Assembly: GCF_017161325.1 (NCBI RefSeq)
Contig: NZ_CP045670.1
Span: 1,791,367-1,855,366, forward strand
Length of the DNA: 64,000 nt
Reading direction: 5' to 3'
From: Treponema pedis
GTDB lineage: Bacteria > Spirochaetota > Spirochaetia > Treponematales > Treponemataceae
Below are positions 1-8,719 of the stretch, one piece after another; the first letter of the stretch is position 1; each line of letters begins with the position of its first letter. The translations under genes and the position numbers were made by a program. A model generated the notes under the pieces. That model saw only the letters and a list, made by a program, of their open reading frames with translations. It searched no databases and was not told where the DNA came from.

Positions 1-261
1 GCCTTTAAAACCGGGCTTGCCGGCGTAAACTTGGGCGTCGGAAGAAACAAAACAACCGATTCGGTATGTCCCGATGCAGGTATGGAAATTTTAAAGCATA
101 AAGGAGATACGGTCAAAAAAGGGGACGTAATTATGAACGTCTACGGAAAAAATTCCGAGTGTTTGACAGGTGCAATAAAGATTTTAAAGGATTCCGTAAA
201 ATATTCTTCTTCCGCTCCTTCAAAGGAAGCCCTTATTTTTAAGGTGATTACACAAAGCTGA
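1..261 (+). CDS. deoA: Thymidine / pyrimidine-nucleoside phosphorylase, C-terminal part
   Basis: The frame is open at the left edge, so only the last 86 residues are present. They match the C-terminal domain of thymidine and pyrimidine-nucleoside phosphorylases, which split pyrimidine nucleosides with phosphate into base and (deoxy)ribose-1-phosphate during salvage. What can be seen is the family-typical stretch GVGRNKTTD followed by DAGMEILKHKGD and VKKGD, which in this family sits near the substrate cleft. The gene ends with TGA at 259-261 and is followed directly by a strong hairpin, so it ends its transcription unit. The catalytic N-terminal part is outside the window, so thymidine versus broad pyrimidine specificity cannot be judged. 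Confidence 0.85.
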   Translation, partial: AFKTGLAGVNLGVGRNKTTDSVCPDAGMEILKHKGDTVKKGDVIMNVYGKNSECLTGAIKILKDSVKYSSSAPSKEALIFKVITQS

Positions 262-270
262 ATTTGACTG

Positions 271-345
271 AAAAAAAGCGGTAATAATTTTTAAGTTGGA
301 ATTTAAAATAATACTTAAAAAAAATTACCGCTTTCAAATTTTTTA
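271..345 (+). terminator. Terminator after the nucleoside phosphorylase gene
   Basis: AAAGCGGTAAT (275-285) is the exact complement of ATTACCGCTTT (324-334), and a T-rich tract follows. The 38-base loop is long and AT-rich. The position, 13 bases past the stop codon, fits transcription termination. Downstream lies the 3' end of the convergent serS gene, so it may act in both directions. Confidence 0.7.
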
Positions 346-427
346 TTCTCTTTCGGTTAAAAGCCGTTTTTAATCGATTGCCTAATTTACTTAAGGGTTG
401 TAATTCCGTATTGCATTTAAAAGGTTT

Positions 428-1726
428 TTATCTTTTAATTTCATTAAATCCGCAATACGGTATAAGTACTTCAGGAATTTTGATTGAGCCGTCGGCTTGT
501 TGGTAGTTTTCCAAAATTGCAATCATGGCACGCGACATTGCAATTGCCGTTCCGTTTAAGGTATGAAGGAATTTATTTTTCCCGTCATCGTCTTTATAAC
601 GGATATTTAATCTTCTGGCTTGATAGTCCGTACAGTTGGAGGTTGAAGTTACTTCTCCCCATTCGCCGCCGTTTCTACCCGGCATCCACGCTTCCAAATC
701 CCACTTGCGGTAAGCGGGTGCCCCCAAATCTCCCGTGCAGGTATCTACGACACGGAACGGAATTCCCAGGTTTTCAAATATTTCTTCCTCTATAAGACGA
801 AGCTCTTCATGTATTTTGTCGGATTCTTCCGGTGTACAATAAACAAACATTTCCAATTTGGAAAACTGATGAACTCGGTATAGTCCTTTTGAAAATTGGC
901 CCGCCGCTCCGGCCTCTCTTCTGAAGCAGTGAGAAATTCCGCAGTATTTTAACGGAAGTTTTTCTTTTTTGATAATTTCGTCCGCATGGTATCCGCCCAA
1001 AGTAATTTCCGCAGTAGCTACCAAACACGTGCCTTCATCTTCAATAGTATAAACATTCGATTCTTCGCCTCTCGGATTAAATCCTATACCATATAGGATT
1101 TCTTCTTTTGCAACATCAGGCGTTATAAAAGGAATAAATCCGTGTTTACGCAAAACGGAAAGCCCGTACATTGTAAGAGCTTGTTCCAAAAAGACGGTCT
1201 CTAATTTTTTTAAAATAATAAGTAAATTTTAAACCGCCTACGTAAAACCTTTTCGGTTCCGGCTTACAAAGTCTAATTAAGTACCAACGGTCCGCCTACC
1301 CAATTGAACGTGGTCTTTAGGTTCAAAGTTAAAAGAGGGCATGGCGGCCTTTGAGCGTTTTACTTCAAGGTTATCCGTATCTTCTTTTCCTACCGGAGCT
1401 TCAGGGTGTGCCATATTGGGAATTTTGCTTACGGCTTCATGCAAAGCTTTTTCGGCTTCAGTCAATTCGGCTTCCGTTTGAGCAATTTTTTCTTTTATGT
1501 CTTTTCCGGTATCGATTAACCTCTGTCTTTCTTCGGCGGAAAGTTTTTGCTTCATCGACAGAGAATTTTCGTTTCTATCCTTTTGCAAATTCTGCAAAGA
1601 CGTAACCAAACGGGTACGTTTATCGTAAAGTTCTACAGCCTTATCGGCGTCCGCCGTCATATGGCGGTTTGCGATATTCCGTTTAACTGCATCTAAATTT
1701 TCTTTAATGAATTTATAATCTAACAT
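428..1726 (-). CDS. serS: Seryl-tRNA synthetase, interrupted by an aberrant 102-base segment
   Basis: SerRS charges tRNA-Ser with serine. The first 149 codons (1726 to 1277) encode the start and the long antiparallel coiled-coil arm that grips the tRNA. The second half (from 1189) carries the class II catalytic core with motif 2 ([11 protein letters not shown]) and motif 3 ([20 protein letters not shown]). The two halves are in the same frame. Between them, 1196-1297 holds several in-frame stops where about 25-30 conserved residues are expected, and short strings in other frames (AGTEKV) look like remnants of them. The product as written would be two fragments. Since SerRS is essential, either the segment is badly sequenced or another copy exists. 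There is no ribosome binding site, but a near-consensus promoter ends six bases before ATG at 1726. Confidence 0.85.
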
Positions 1727-1732
1727 TGAAAT

Positions 1733-1761
1733 ATTTTACTTCTTATTGTTATACTTGTCAA
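1733..1761 (-). promoter_or_regulatory. serS promoter, leaderless arrangement
   Basis: On the minus strand there is TTGACA (1756-1761), a 17-base spacer and TAAAAT (1733-1738). The start codon of serS at 1726 is six bases after the -10 element, so transcription should begin at or next to the A of ATG. No Shine-Dalgarno sequence is visible. Confidence 0.7.
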
Positions 1762-1769
1762 GCGGAAAC

Positions 1770-2196
1770 TTAGGGCTTTATCATATCTTCTAAAATACCT
1801 GCTGCCGTCATAATTGCATTGGGGCATACTCTTTGAATTGTGCCGTCTTCAAAGGCTTTTTTTAATACGGTATCATCGGAAATATCTACACCGAGTAAGT
1901 CGATACATTTAAGCGAATTCATTTTTTTTTATAAATTCCCTGTTGAATTCGTTTACTCTTGATTTCATCATACTGCGGTGATTTTCCGCGTCGCTTCCGA
2001 ATGCCAACCCTAATACCATATAAGCGCCCAAAGCGGCACCGCAAGTGTTGCCGGTAAAAAGACCGCTTTCAAAGGCCTCCGCGATGCGTTTTGCCTGAAT
2101 TTCATTTAGCCGATACTTTTCGGCGAAATAAAGAAGAACCGCCTGACTGCAATTACATCCGTTACCTAAAAACGAAAAAAGTTTTTCTTTGTCCAT
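1770..2196 (-). CDS. C_GCAxxG_C_C family small redox protein, frameshifted
   Basis: This small protein of about 140 residues belongs to the C_GCAxxG_C_C family, named for its conserved cysteines and thought to bind metal or act in redox reactions; its precise role is unknown. Visible motifs are GCNCSQAVL near residue 13, TGNTCGAALGAYMVLGL in the middle, then KCIDLLG and VCPNAI near the end. The last two motifs lie in another frame, reached by removing one A from the A9 run at 1922-1930. As written, the protein stops early at 1909 with a 95-residue product. The full gene ends at the stop at 1770. Both parts carry family motifs, so I treat this as one gene with an indel at the homopolymer. Confidence 0.75.
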
Positions 2197-2261
2197 ACTC
2201 TTATCCTCTTTATAAAAATTTATATAAGAGCTTATAAAACTTAGATTTTTATAAGCCTTAC

Positions 2262-3200
2262 TTATTTTGTGTGCCTTTTAAATTTATATTTAAGCACATT
2301 TTTTGCGTAATTTAAAGAAACCTCTTCATGAACTTCTAAAATTTCGGATAAAAAATTTTTGATATTTTTTAATCCGTAGGTTTTAAAAATACCCGAACAT
2401 GAAGAGCAATAAGTATAAATATTTTTTTCCCATGCTTTATGAAGCATTTTCTTAGTTTCTTCGATTATATCTTCTTCATATTTTTTTGCGCCTCCGCCTA
2501 AACCGCAACAGTTTATTTTTTTATACGGCTCGTTGTATCCGTCAATATAATGTAAGATAAATTGAAAAATTTCCCTGCTATATCTGTCCGAACAGGGGAA
2601 AAAAATCGAAGGAGTATCTTTTATTTTTTTGCCTATACCGTTTTCATATAAAAATTGAAATACGCTTATTACATTTACATTTAATTTCCGTTTTAAAAGA
2701 TGATAACAATTGGGACAGGCACAAATAAGCGTTTTTGTATTATTGTGTTCCAACATATTTTCTATATTTGAAAATTTTGCATTGCCTCCTTGTTCATATA
2801 CGGGTTTTTTACAGCAGTCTACTGAAAAATCTATTCCCATTTTTTTACAAATATCTATTAACTTTTCGGAAGTTTTCGGATAAAACCCGGGATAATTGCA
2901 ACCCAAAAATAAAAGAGTATCGGTTTTTCTTTTAGGAAGATTTTTAAACTTATAATCATTTTTTAAAAATTCCGTTTTAAGTGTATTTTCAGGTTGTGAC
3001 TTACGCAATTCAAAAGCAATTTCAGTACCGGATAAATCTTTAGGGCATACGGATTTGCATTTACCGCACATAAAACAACGGTAGCGTAAATCGGTTTTGT
3101 ATGTAAATTCTTTTAAATTCATATTATATTTTTGAAGAAAAAGGCAATTTTTTTTGCATAAATTACAGTCTATACATTCCAGTCTTGTTTTTTTAATCAT
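2262..3200 (-). CDS. Fe-S oxidoreductase with two 4Fe-4S motifs and CCG-type cysteine motifs
   Basis: The N terminus has two CxxCxxCxxxC ferredoxin motifs (CIDCNLCKKNC at about residue 9 and CFMCGKCKSVC at about 42). The rest holds cysteine clusters of the CCG/heterodisulfide-reductase type (DCCKKP, CACPNCYH, NCCGLGGG, YCSSCSG). Such 312-residue proteins resemble GlpC/HdrD-like electron carriers that oxidise or reduce thiols or pass electrons to membrane quinones. No transmembrane helix is seen, so it is probably cytoplasmic or membrane-peripheral. The start codon follows the stop of the upstream glycosyltransferase gene directly (TAAATG), with GGGAG as ribosome site inside that gene. That coupling and shared strand place it in the ArsS-associated operon, where it probably supplies electrons. 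The substrate is unknown. Confidence 0.75.
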   Translation of the reverse strand: MIKKTRLECIDCNLCKKNCLFLQKYNMNLKEFTYKTDLRYRCFMCGKCKSVCPKDLSGTEIAFELRKSQPENTLKTEFLKNDYKFKNLPKRKTDTLLFLGCNYPGFYPKTSEKLIDICKKMGIDFSVDCCKKPVYEQGGNAKFSNIENMLEHNNTKTLICACPNCYHLLKRKLNVNVISVFQFLYENGIGKKIKDTPSIFFPCSDRYSREIFQFILHYIDGYNEPYKKINCCGLGGGAKKYEEDIIEETKKMLHKAWEKNIYTYCSSCSGIFKTYGLKNIKNFLSEILEVHEEVSLNYAKNVLKYKFKRHTK

Positions 3201-3873
3201 TTATTTTTCTCCCGTTCGTATATTTTCATACGAGTTATAAATATCATAAATATTTTTTCCTTTTCTGAACTGATGCTGCAATATTTGCATTTTTATAACC
3301 GTTTTTATTATTCCGTTTTTTTTAAACCGTCTTGCCGAAGTGATTATAGGCAAATTTAAAACTTTTACATTTATATTTTCTTTTTTTAAATGTAAAGATA
3401 ATTTATAATCTTCCATTATCGGAACTGACGGAAATCCTCCGAGTTTTATAAAAGTGCTTTTTCGTATAAAAAAGCCCTGGTCTCCGAATATGATTTTACG
3501 TATTTTAACACGTAATGTAGAAAGAAATGCCGTTATAATCATTATTATATTTTGGGAATCGAATTTTAATTTAAAACAGCCTGCTTCCGCATCGGAATTT
3601 TCTATTGCGTAAATACTGTTTTTTATGAAGGATACTGTCCGCATGAATAAACCATAGATATTCTCCTTGAGCATATTTTACGGCGGCATTCATTTGGTTC
3701 GACCTTAATTTTGTTTCCCGTATTTTTTTATATTCAATCAAATTATATGTGTTATCGGTGCTGAAACCGTCGGAAAAAATTACTTCATAATTGCCTTGCA
3801 ATTTTTTTATATTGTTTTGAACGGCAACTACGGTTTTTTCTTCATTATAAACGGGAATTATTATCGTTACCAT
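3201..3873 (-). CDS. Glycosyltransferase family 2, rSAM/selenodomain-associated type (TIGR04283-like), frameshifted
   Basis: This GT-A fold transferase is of the 'transferase 2, rSAM/selenodomain-associated' kind, which is found beside ArsS-type radical SAM genes and probably moves a sugar onto a small molecule or lipid. The N-terminal part shows VTIIIPVYNEE, FSDGFSTDNT and QMNAAVKYAQGEYLWFIHAD. The second part, in another frame, shows AGCFKLKF, FGDQGFFIRKSTF and GGFPSVPIMEDYKL, all family signatures. The frame changes at the run of six identical bases at 3619-3624, so one base has been gained or lost. It overlaps the end of the upstream TVP38 gene by 29 bases. The acceptor and sugar cannot be read from sequence. 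Confidence 0.75.
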
Positions 3874-4528
3874 TTGCTCTTTCTTTATCTTTTTTTAAAT
3901 GTATTTTTAATAAAATTCCTGAAATTGCGGTAAGCAGCAAAAACAGAATTACCGAAACGGTAAAGCCGATGCTTTTAATGTTTAAAAGCTTATCTCCCAT
4001 ATTTAAAAAAATTATTGTACCGGGGATAATACCTATTATGGTGGAAATTATATAATTTCTATAATGTATTCCCGTAAGTCCTGCAAGATAATTTATAAGA
4101 TTATATGATACAAGCGGTACAAGACGCATAATAAAAAAAATATATGTTAAACCTTTTTGATTTTCATTAATCAGTTTTTTTTGTAAATCTTTTTTTGTTA
4201 CTTTGTAAATAAAGTTTTCGAAAAAATCTTTTGCAGTATATCTTGCACAAAAAAACATAATAGTTGAATTGATAACGGCTCCTATAAGTGTATAAATTGT
4301 GCCGTGAAGCACTCCGAATAAAATTCCCGCTGCAAGTGCAAGAGGCGGTACGGGAAACAAAAAAGCCGGCAAAACGGAAAAGAGTATAACATATACAAAT
4401 GGAGAGTATATGCCGAAACTTTCTATTTTGCTTCTTATTTCCGCAGGCGGAAAATATTTTAATACATAAAATGAAGTTAAAATTATTATAAAAATAAAAA
4501 TGATTTTAACTATTTGCTTTTTTTTCAT
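3845..4528 (-). CDS. TVP38/TMEM64 family membrane protein (copy 1)
   Basis: This 227-residue integral membrane protein has about six hydrophobic segments. It shows the VTT/DedA-like core: a P-rich re-entrant stretch (FPVPPLALAAGILFG, about residues 57-71) and a later glycine-rich helix (LVPLVSYNLINYLAGLTG). Members are thought to be lipid scramblases or small-molecule transporters, and many occur next to selenodomain-associated transferases. Its start lies inside the end of the neighbouring TVP38 gene (overlap 23 bases) and its end inside the glycosyltransferase gene, so all are translated from one message. The tail is strongly basic (LKIHLKKDKERANG). Which copy does what is unknown. Confidence 0.75.
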   Translation of the reverse strand: MKKKQIVKIIFIFIIILTSFYVLKYFPPAEIRSKIESFGIYSPFVYVILFSVLPAFLFPVPPLALAAGILFGVLHGTIYTLIGAVINSTIMFFCARYTAKDFFENFIYKVTKKDLQKKLINENQKGLTYIFFIMRLVPLVSYNLINYLAGLTGIHYRNYIISTIIGIIPGTIIFLNMGDKLLNIKSIGFTVSVILFLLLTAISGILLKIHLKKDKERANGNDNNSRL

Positions 4529-5210
4529 GTTTTTCGTTATACAGTTTTTTCCCTACATATATAATAATGCTTAATGCAAACAGGATTAATAAGCCTACCA
4601 TAAGTTTTTGAGCTCCTCCTGAAAGAGTTCCTCCCACATAAGAATATACAACGGTTGCAGGTAATTGTCCTATGCCGGTAGCAATAAAAAAAGACCGAAA
4701 ACTCATAGGTGTAAGTCCGGCCGCATAACTTATAGGGTCGAAGGGTACAAACGGCAAAAGGCGGGCAACAAGAATTGTCTGTTTTCCGTATCGGTTAAAA
4801 AATTCGTCTACCGATTTTAATGCACTTTTACTTACAAGTTTTTCAGTAATATCTCTTCCTAAGATACGCGCAAGATAAAAACAAAGCGCCGCTCCAGCCA
4901 TAGCCGAGCTCCATGAAAGAATCGCTCCTTTTACCCAGCCGAATATTGCCGCGTTTGAAAGCGTAATCAAAAACGCCGGTATCGGAGCAAGGACGGCTTG
5001 AAGCATCATCAAGAAAAATGAGATAACGGCGGCATATGCTCCGTAGCTTCTTATGTATTCTATAACTCCGTCTATTCGGGCGCCCGCCGTTGATAACACT
5101 TTTATTGCCTTATTTATATTTGTGTTAACCGCAGGAACAAAAAAATAAACAGCAATAAAAGATAAAAGAGAGACAATTAAAATAAATTTTGCAATATGTT
5201 TTTTAAACAT
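4506..5210 (-). CDS. TVP38/TMEM64 family membrane protein (copy 2)
   Basis: This is a second 234-residue protein of the same family, in tandem with copy 1. It has an N-terminal anchor, the re-entrant segment LAPIPAFLITLSNAAIFG at about residues 75-92, and the conserved RLLPFVPFDPISYAAGLTPM stretch, the hallmark around the second re-entrant helix. The start ATG at 5210 is preceded by GAGG and overlaps the stop of the upstream fusion gene by eight bases, so translation is probably coupled. The two copies are clearly diverged, which suggests distinct roles rather than a recent duplication. As a membrane partner it may export or flip the product made by the neighbouring transferases; this is inferred only from location. 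Confidence 0.75.
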   Translation of the reverse strand: MFKKHIAKFILIVSLLSFIAVYFFVPAVNTNINKAIKVLSTAGARIDGVIEYIRSYGAYAAVISFFLMMLQAVLAPIPAFLITLSNAAIFGWVKGAILSWSSAMAGAALCFYLARILGRDITEKLVSKSALKSVDEFFNRYGKQTILVARLLPFVPFDPISYAAGLTPMSFRSFFIATGIGQLPATVVYSYVGGTLSGGAQKLMVGLLILFALSIIIYVGKKLYNEKHEKKANS

Positions 5211-6690
5211 CGTATACCTCGTAAAAATTATTATATATATATTTTAAGAATTCAACACCGATAAATTTTTTGATTTTTTCGAATGTTTCGCTATTTGATA
5301 AGGTTCTGTTATTTTCATATTCCACGCGGGCCATACTGCACCATGTAATTCCGCGCAGACAATTAAAAATCATATATTTATCCAATTTTTTCCTGTTAAT
5401 TTTTCCGTATCGCTCATACAAAGATAAAAAATCTTTTATTTCATCTTCGGATAATATCTTTTCCGTTTTCCAGTTCGTAGTGGTGGGTACTAAAAAATGA
5501 GCAATGTCCTGTTCGCGCTCTCCTATCAAAGGTTTTTCCCAATCAATAATATAGCTTTTTTCTTTTGAGTCGCCTATTATAAAATTACGGTTGTTTAATT
5601 CAGTGTTAATAATACATTCTTTTTCAAGATTGTCATCAAGTCCTAATTTTTTTGCAATATTAAAAAATTTTTCTATAAATTCTACCGCCCGCTCTTCCCT
5701 GTTTTCCCAATTTTTATAATAAGAATACATTTCACCGCATTCTTTAAACATTGCTTTAAACGGGTTTTTTACACAGATAAGATTTTTACATGTAAAAGCG
5801 TGATTATGAATTTTAGCCAATAAAAAAGCCGCCGTTTCCATATCGGTATCGTAATTAAGCGGTCTTCCTTCCAGGTACTCCATAATTAAGCTGCCGTATG
5901 GAAGATATTTACCGCATAATGTGTAACTGTATGCTTTAGGAGTTACTCCCGTTTTTTCAAGCTCTTTTAAAGCATTAAATTCATATTCTATCTGCTTATT
6001 TCCCAAGTGGAGCTGACTTGCAATATTAATTCGGAAGACATATTTTTCATTAAACAAATAATTTATATTGTATTCGCCTTGACCTATCAGTTTTACCGAG
6101 TCCGTTTTCAGTTCTTCGGTTATTAAATCTTCTTTTGTATCCAAATCTTTTACAACCGGCAATTCGGTATATGTTAATTTTTTTTGAGCAATTGATTTTA
6201 AGGTGTCGGCATATACGTTGGAGGTACTGAATGTTATTCCGCTAAAGATATTGTAAGCGGTTTTCATTCCGATTATGCCGTAACCTCCGTCTTTTGAAGG
6301 TGCTATGACAATATCCGTCTTATCTAAAGCTTTAAAAGCGTCTTGCAGATTTTCTTTTGTAATATTTACTAAGTCTGAACCGATTAAAATTACTTTTTCC
6401 GAATGTTCAAGTTCGGCTTTTAAGGCATTAAACATCTTATCGCCCAATCCGTTTCCTTCCTGTAATTTAAATTCGGTTTTTGCTCCTGTATTTAAAAATA
6501 AAAGATTTTCTTTTTTACCCGAATAATATATGCTTACAGTTATACCCGTATCGATTGCCGTATAAAAATTTTCTTTAATCAGTTTTACGGTTAAAGCGTA
6601 TATTTGCTCTTGAGACATAAATCCTTTTAAACGGCTTTTACCGAAACCGGGTTCAGGCGCCTTGGTAAAAAATATAATCTTGTTTTGCAT
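5203..6690 (-). CDS. Fusion: selenodomain-associated transferase 1 (TIGR04282/DUF2064) plus aminoglycoside-phosphotransferase-like kinase
   Basis: Residues 1 to about 195 form a GT-A/nucleotidyltransferase-like domain of the 'transferase 1, rSAM/selenodomain-associated' family, with FTKAPEPGFGKSRL at the start, then GNGLGDKM, ILIGSDLVNI and SKDGGYGIIG. Residues from about 200 to 495 form an aminoglycoside/choline kinase-like domain with LIMEYLEG in the hinge region and IIDWEKPLIGEREQDIAHFL as the metal-binding DFG-like end. The usual catalytic HxDxxxxN loop reads NTELNNRN, so the base is altered (Glu in place of Asp, Asn in place of His). The two activities may act in sequence on one sugar or alcohol, but the weakened kinase loop leaves a purely binding role possible. 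It is the first gene of the leftward operon and is preceded by a hairpin. Confidence 0.75.
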   Translation of the reverse strand: MQNKIIFFTKAPEPGFGKSRLKGFMSQEQIYALTVKLIKENFYTAIDTGITVSIYYSGKKENLLFLNTGAKTEFKLQEGNGLGDKMFNALKAELEHSEKVILIGSDLVNITKENLQDAFKALDKTDIVIAPSKDGGYGIIGMKTAYNIFSGITFSTSNVYADTLKSIAQKKLTYTELPVVKDLDTKEDLITEELKTDSVKLIGQGEYNINYLFNEKYVFRINIASQLHLGNKQIEYEFNALKELEKTGVTPKAYSYTLCGKYLPYGSLIMEYLEGRPLNYDTDMETAAFLLAKIHNHAFTCKNLICVKNPFKAMFKECGEMYSYYKNWENREERAVEFIEKFFNIAKKLGLDDNLEKECIINTELNNRNFIIGDSKEKSYIIDWEKPLIGEREQDIAHFLVPTTTNWKTEKILSEDEIKDFLSLYERYGKINRKKLDKYMIFNCLRGITWCSMARVEYENNRTLSNSETFEKIKKFIGVEFLKYIYNNFYEVYDV

Positions 6691-6697
6691 AAAAGTA

Positions 6698-6721
6698 AAG
6701 CCGTTTAAAATTAAACGGCTT
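6698..6721 (-). terminator. Terminator between the rhodanese gene and the fusion gene
   Basis: AAGCCGTTTAA and TTAAACGGCTT form an 11-base stem separated by two bases, or a shorter stem with a small loop. It sits between the stop of the rhodanese lipoprotein gene (6732) and the start of the fusion gene (6690). It probably reduces read-through between these two minus-strand genes. A T run is short, so termination may be partial. Confidence 0.55.
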
Positions 6722-6731
6722 ATTGTTTTCG

Positions 6732-7430
6732 TTATTTTATAAGTTTAAATTCACCGTATTCTTTTGTACCGTCCAAACTGTTAATTGCCGTGTAACCGGC
6801 GGCTGCAAGTTTTTCCGCAACATCAAAGGAGCGGTTACCTGAATAACAATATGTTATAACCGCTTTATCCGAAGGAAGTTCGGCAAATTTTGATTCTACA
6901 GTATCGGCGGAGGCATGTATTGCGCCCTGTAAATGACCTGCGGTATAATCTTTTTCGTCGCGGGCATCTACGATAGAGTACAGTCCGGTATCCGCAAGCT
7001 CCTGCAATGTTTTACCGCGGATATTTGCAACCTTTGTCAGTGTCGTATAATTGTATTCGCTGACACCACGGGCGTTATAAATTTTATTAAATCCGTGTTT
7101 TTCCAAAATTTCCGCCGCCTTTTGACTTCTTTTGCCGCTTCTGCAAATTGTAACTACATTTTTATCTTTTAAGTCCTCAATTTCCGCAATGCGGTTTTCA
7201 ATTTCGTTTACGCTGATATTGACTGCATATCTTACATGTCCTTCGGCATATTCATCAGGCTCTCTTACATCGATTACGAAATATTTTTCTTTTTCTTTTT
7301 TGTCGTTCATAATCTTATCGAGAGCTTCTCCCGTCATTTGGTTGATTTTAGATTTCGAGTTATCTTCGGTACATGAAGTAACGAGGACACAGCCGAGCAG
7401 CAATGCTAAACATAATTTGAACTTGTTCAT
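6732..7430 (-). CDS. Lipoprotein with two rhodanese domains
   Basis: The 232-residue product starts with a lipoprotein signal peptide ending in the lipobox LVTSC, so the mature protein is probably anchored outside the inner membrane. Two rhodanese domains follow, each with an intact active-site loop: CRSGKRS at about residue 95 and CYSGNRS at about residue 193. Rhodaneses carry a persulfide on this cysteine and move sulfur (or selenium). ATG at 7430 has a good ribosome site (AAGGAG) and a clear promoter upstream. Located within the ArsS locus and echoed by a second rhodanese lipoprotein at 13839-15278, it suggests that sulfur or selenium handling at the cell envelope belongs to the pathway; this is inference. 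Confidence 0.85.
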   Translation of the reverse strand: MNKFKLCLALLLGCVLVTSCTEDNSKSKINQMTGEALDKIMNDKKEKEKYFVIDVREPDEYAEGHVRYAVNISVNEIENRIAEIEDLKDKNVVTICRSGKRSQKAAEILEKHGFNKIYNARGVSEYNYTTLTKVANIRGKTLQELADTGLYSIVDARDEKDYTAGHLQGAIHASADTVESKFAELPSDKAVITYCYSGNRSFDVAEKLAAAGYTAINSLDGTKEYGEFKLIK

Positions 7431-7460
7431 AAATTCGGTTCTCCTTAAAATATTAAGTAT

Positions 7461-7489
7461 AATGTAGCTTATTTTTCATTTTTAGTCAA
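7461..7489 (-). promoter_or_regulatory. Promoter of the double rhodanese gene
   Basis: The minus strand shows TTGACT (7484-7489), 17 bases, then TACATT (7461-7466). The start codon lies 30 bases downstream with a ribosome binding site between. Confidence 0.6.
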
Positions 7490-7616
7490 TATATTATAAT
7501 AAATTTATAGTTTTTTTTAATAAACGGTATTTATGAAGTTAAATACATCAACAATTCGATTACGTTTAAGGAAAGATTTCCGTTTATATGCTTAACTGAA
7601 ACTGTAATTTTTATTT

Positions 7617-8567
7617 TTAAGCTATCTCGGCGGCGGGGTTCCACACCTTGCCGCTTCCGTTATCTTTTTCAAGAGCGGCTGAACATTCACCGCGGACAAA
7701 GGCATATTCCGTTTCTTTATTTTCATACTCTATAATTTTGTTTTGCACGAGTTCAATCATTTTATTTTTGTTTTCGGGAAGAAAACCTCTTACCCTGAAT
7801 TCCAAAAAATCGTGAAATCCGTCATAAAAAACCGAATAATTTTCTTTATTGCATAAAACTTCTAAAAGTCTTTTTTCTTCTTTAAGGTTTGAAAGTTCAT
7901 CCGATGCCTTATAATTGCCGTTTTTAATATCTTTATATAAAGGGACTTCGTTATGAAGAAACATAGAAAAATTTATTATGCGGATAGGCTTTGTTTTGTT
8001 TAAAAATGCCGCCGTAGCTTCGGCATTTTCTATGCTTCTGCCGCTTCCTGCAATTCCCGTCATAATATGGGCGCCGAAGGTATAACCGGCCTTGTTTATT
8101 CGTCCGGCGGCCTCTTCGGCTTCGGCAGTACCGTGGTCTTTATTCATGAATTTTAAAACATCATCTAAACCGCTTTCTATTCCGATGTATAAGCATCGTA
8201 TTCCTTCGGAATAAAGTTTTTTAAGTTCCGTATCGGTTTTTTGCAAAATACTTGTAACTGTAGCGTCGGTATTTATACAGTTACAATCTGGAAAATATTT
8301 GTGAATTAAATTTAATATTTTTAATAACCTGTCCGTTTTTAAGCCGAAAGCGTTCCCGTCGCCGAGAAAGATTTTAGCGGGATTTCCTTTTATGCTTTTT
8401 ATACGTAAAAGTTCTTCTTCAATTTTTTCAAGCGGAAGTTCTCTATATTTTATATTGCGGAATAAGGCACAGAATTTACATTTGTTATACGAACAGCCTG
8501 TCATTATAGGAAGTTTAAAAGAAGCCCTTTCCATAGGGGGTGTACAAATTTTACCTTCATACTCCAT
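7617..8567 (-). CDS. Radical SAM protein (Elp3/MiaB-like architecture, CX4CX2C cluster)
   Basis: The 316-residue protein carries the cluster motif CSYNKCKFC near residue 26. The spacing CX4CX2C is typical of an uncharacterised radical SAM group close to coproporphyrinogen-oxidase-like proteins. Other core features are KIFLGDGNAFGL (strand 2), IGIESGLDDVLKFMNK (the GxIxGxxE-like region) and HIMTGIAGSGRS. No extra cobalamin or SPASM domain is seen. ATG at 8567 has a strong GGAGG. It lies in the same minus-strand arm as the selenodomain-associated transferases, but 186 bases separate it from the rhodanese gene, so it may be a separate unit. The substrate is not known. Confidence 0.8.
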   Translation of the reverse strand: MEYEGKICTPPMERASFKLPIMTGCSYNKCKFCALFRNIKYRELPLEKIEEELLRIKSIKGNPAKIFLGDGNAFGLKTDRLLKILNLIHKYFPDCNCINTDATVTSILQKTDTELKKLYSEGIRCLYIGIESGLDDVLKFMNKDHGTAEAEEAAGRINKAGYTFGAHIMTGIAGSGRSIENAEATAAFLNKTKPIRIINFSMFLHNEVPLYKDIKNGNYKASDELSNLKEEKRLLEVLCNKENYSVFYDGFHDFLEFRVRGFLPENKNKMIELVQNKIIEYENKETEYAFVRGECSAALEKDNGSGKVWNPAAEIA

Positions 8568-8684
8568 ATATTCCTCCTGCTTAATTTAAATTATACTCCC
8601 TTTTTTAAAATATATCTATATGGGAGCTTTTAAAAACGGAAATTTTTAGAAGCTTTCTTTTATTTTACATGCAGCGGACGGTTC

Positions 8685-8713
8685 TTGTATATTCTTTCTT
8701 TTTATTTTATACT
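8685..8713 (+). promoter_or_regulatory. Promoter of the MscS gene, leaderless arrangement
   Basis: TTGTAT (8685-8690), 17-base spacer, TATACT (8708-8713). The in-frame ATG at 8720 is six bases later, which decides the start. The upstream ATG at 8669 would lie before the promoter. Confidence 0.6.
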
Positions 8714-8719
8714 GAAAAA

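Noticed and set aside
8669-8719. Upstream ATG for the MscS gene
   Set aside because: It precedes the promoter elements at 8685-8713 and has no ribosome site.
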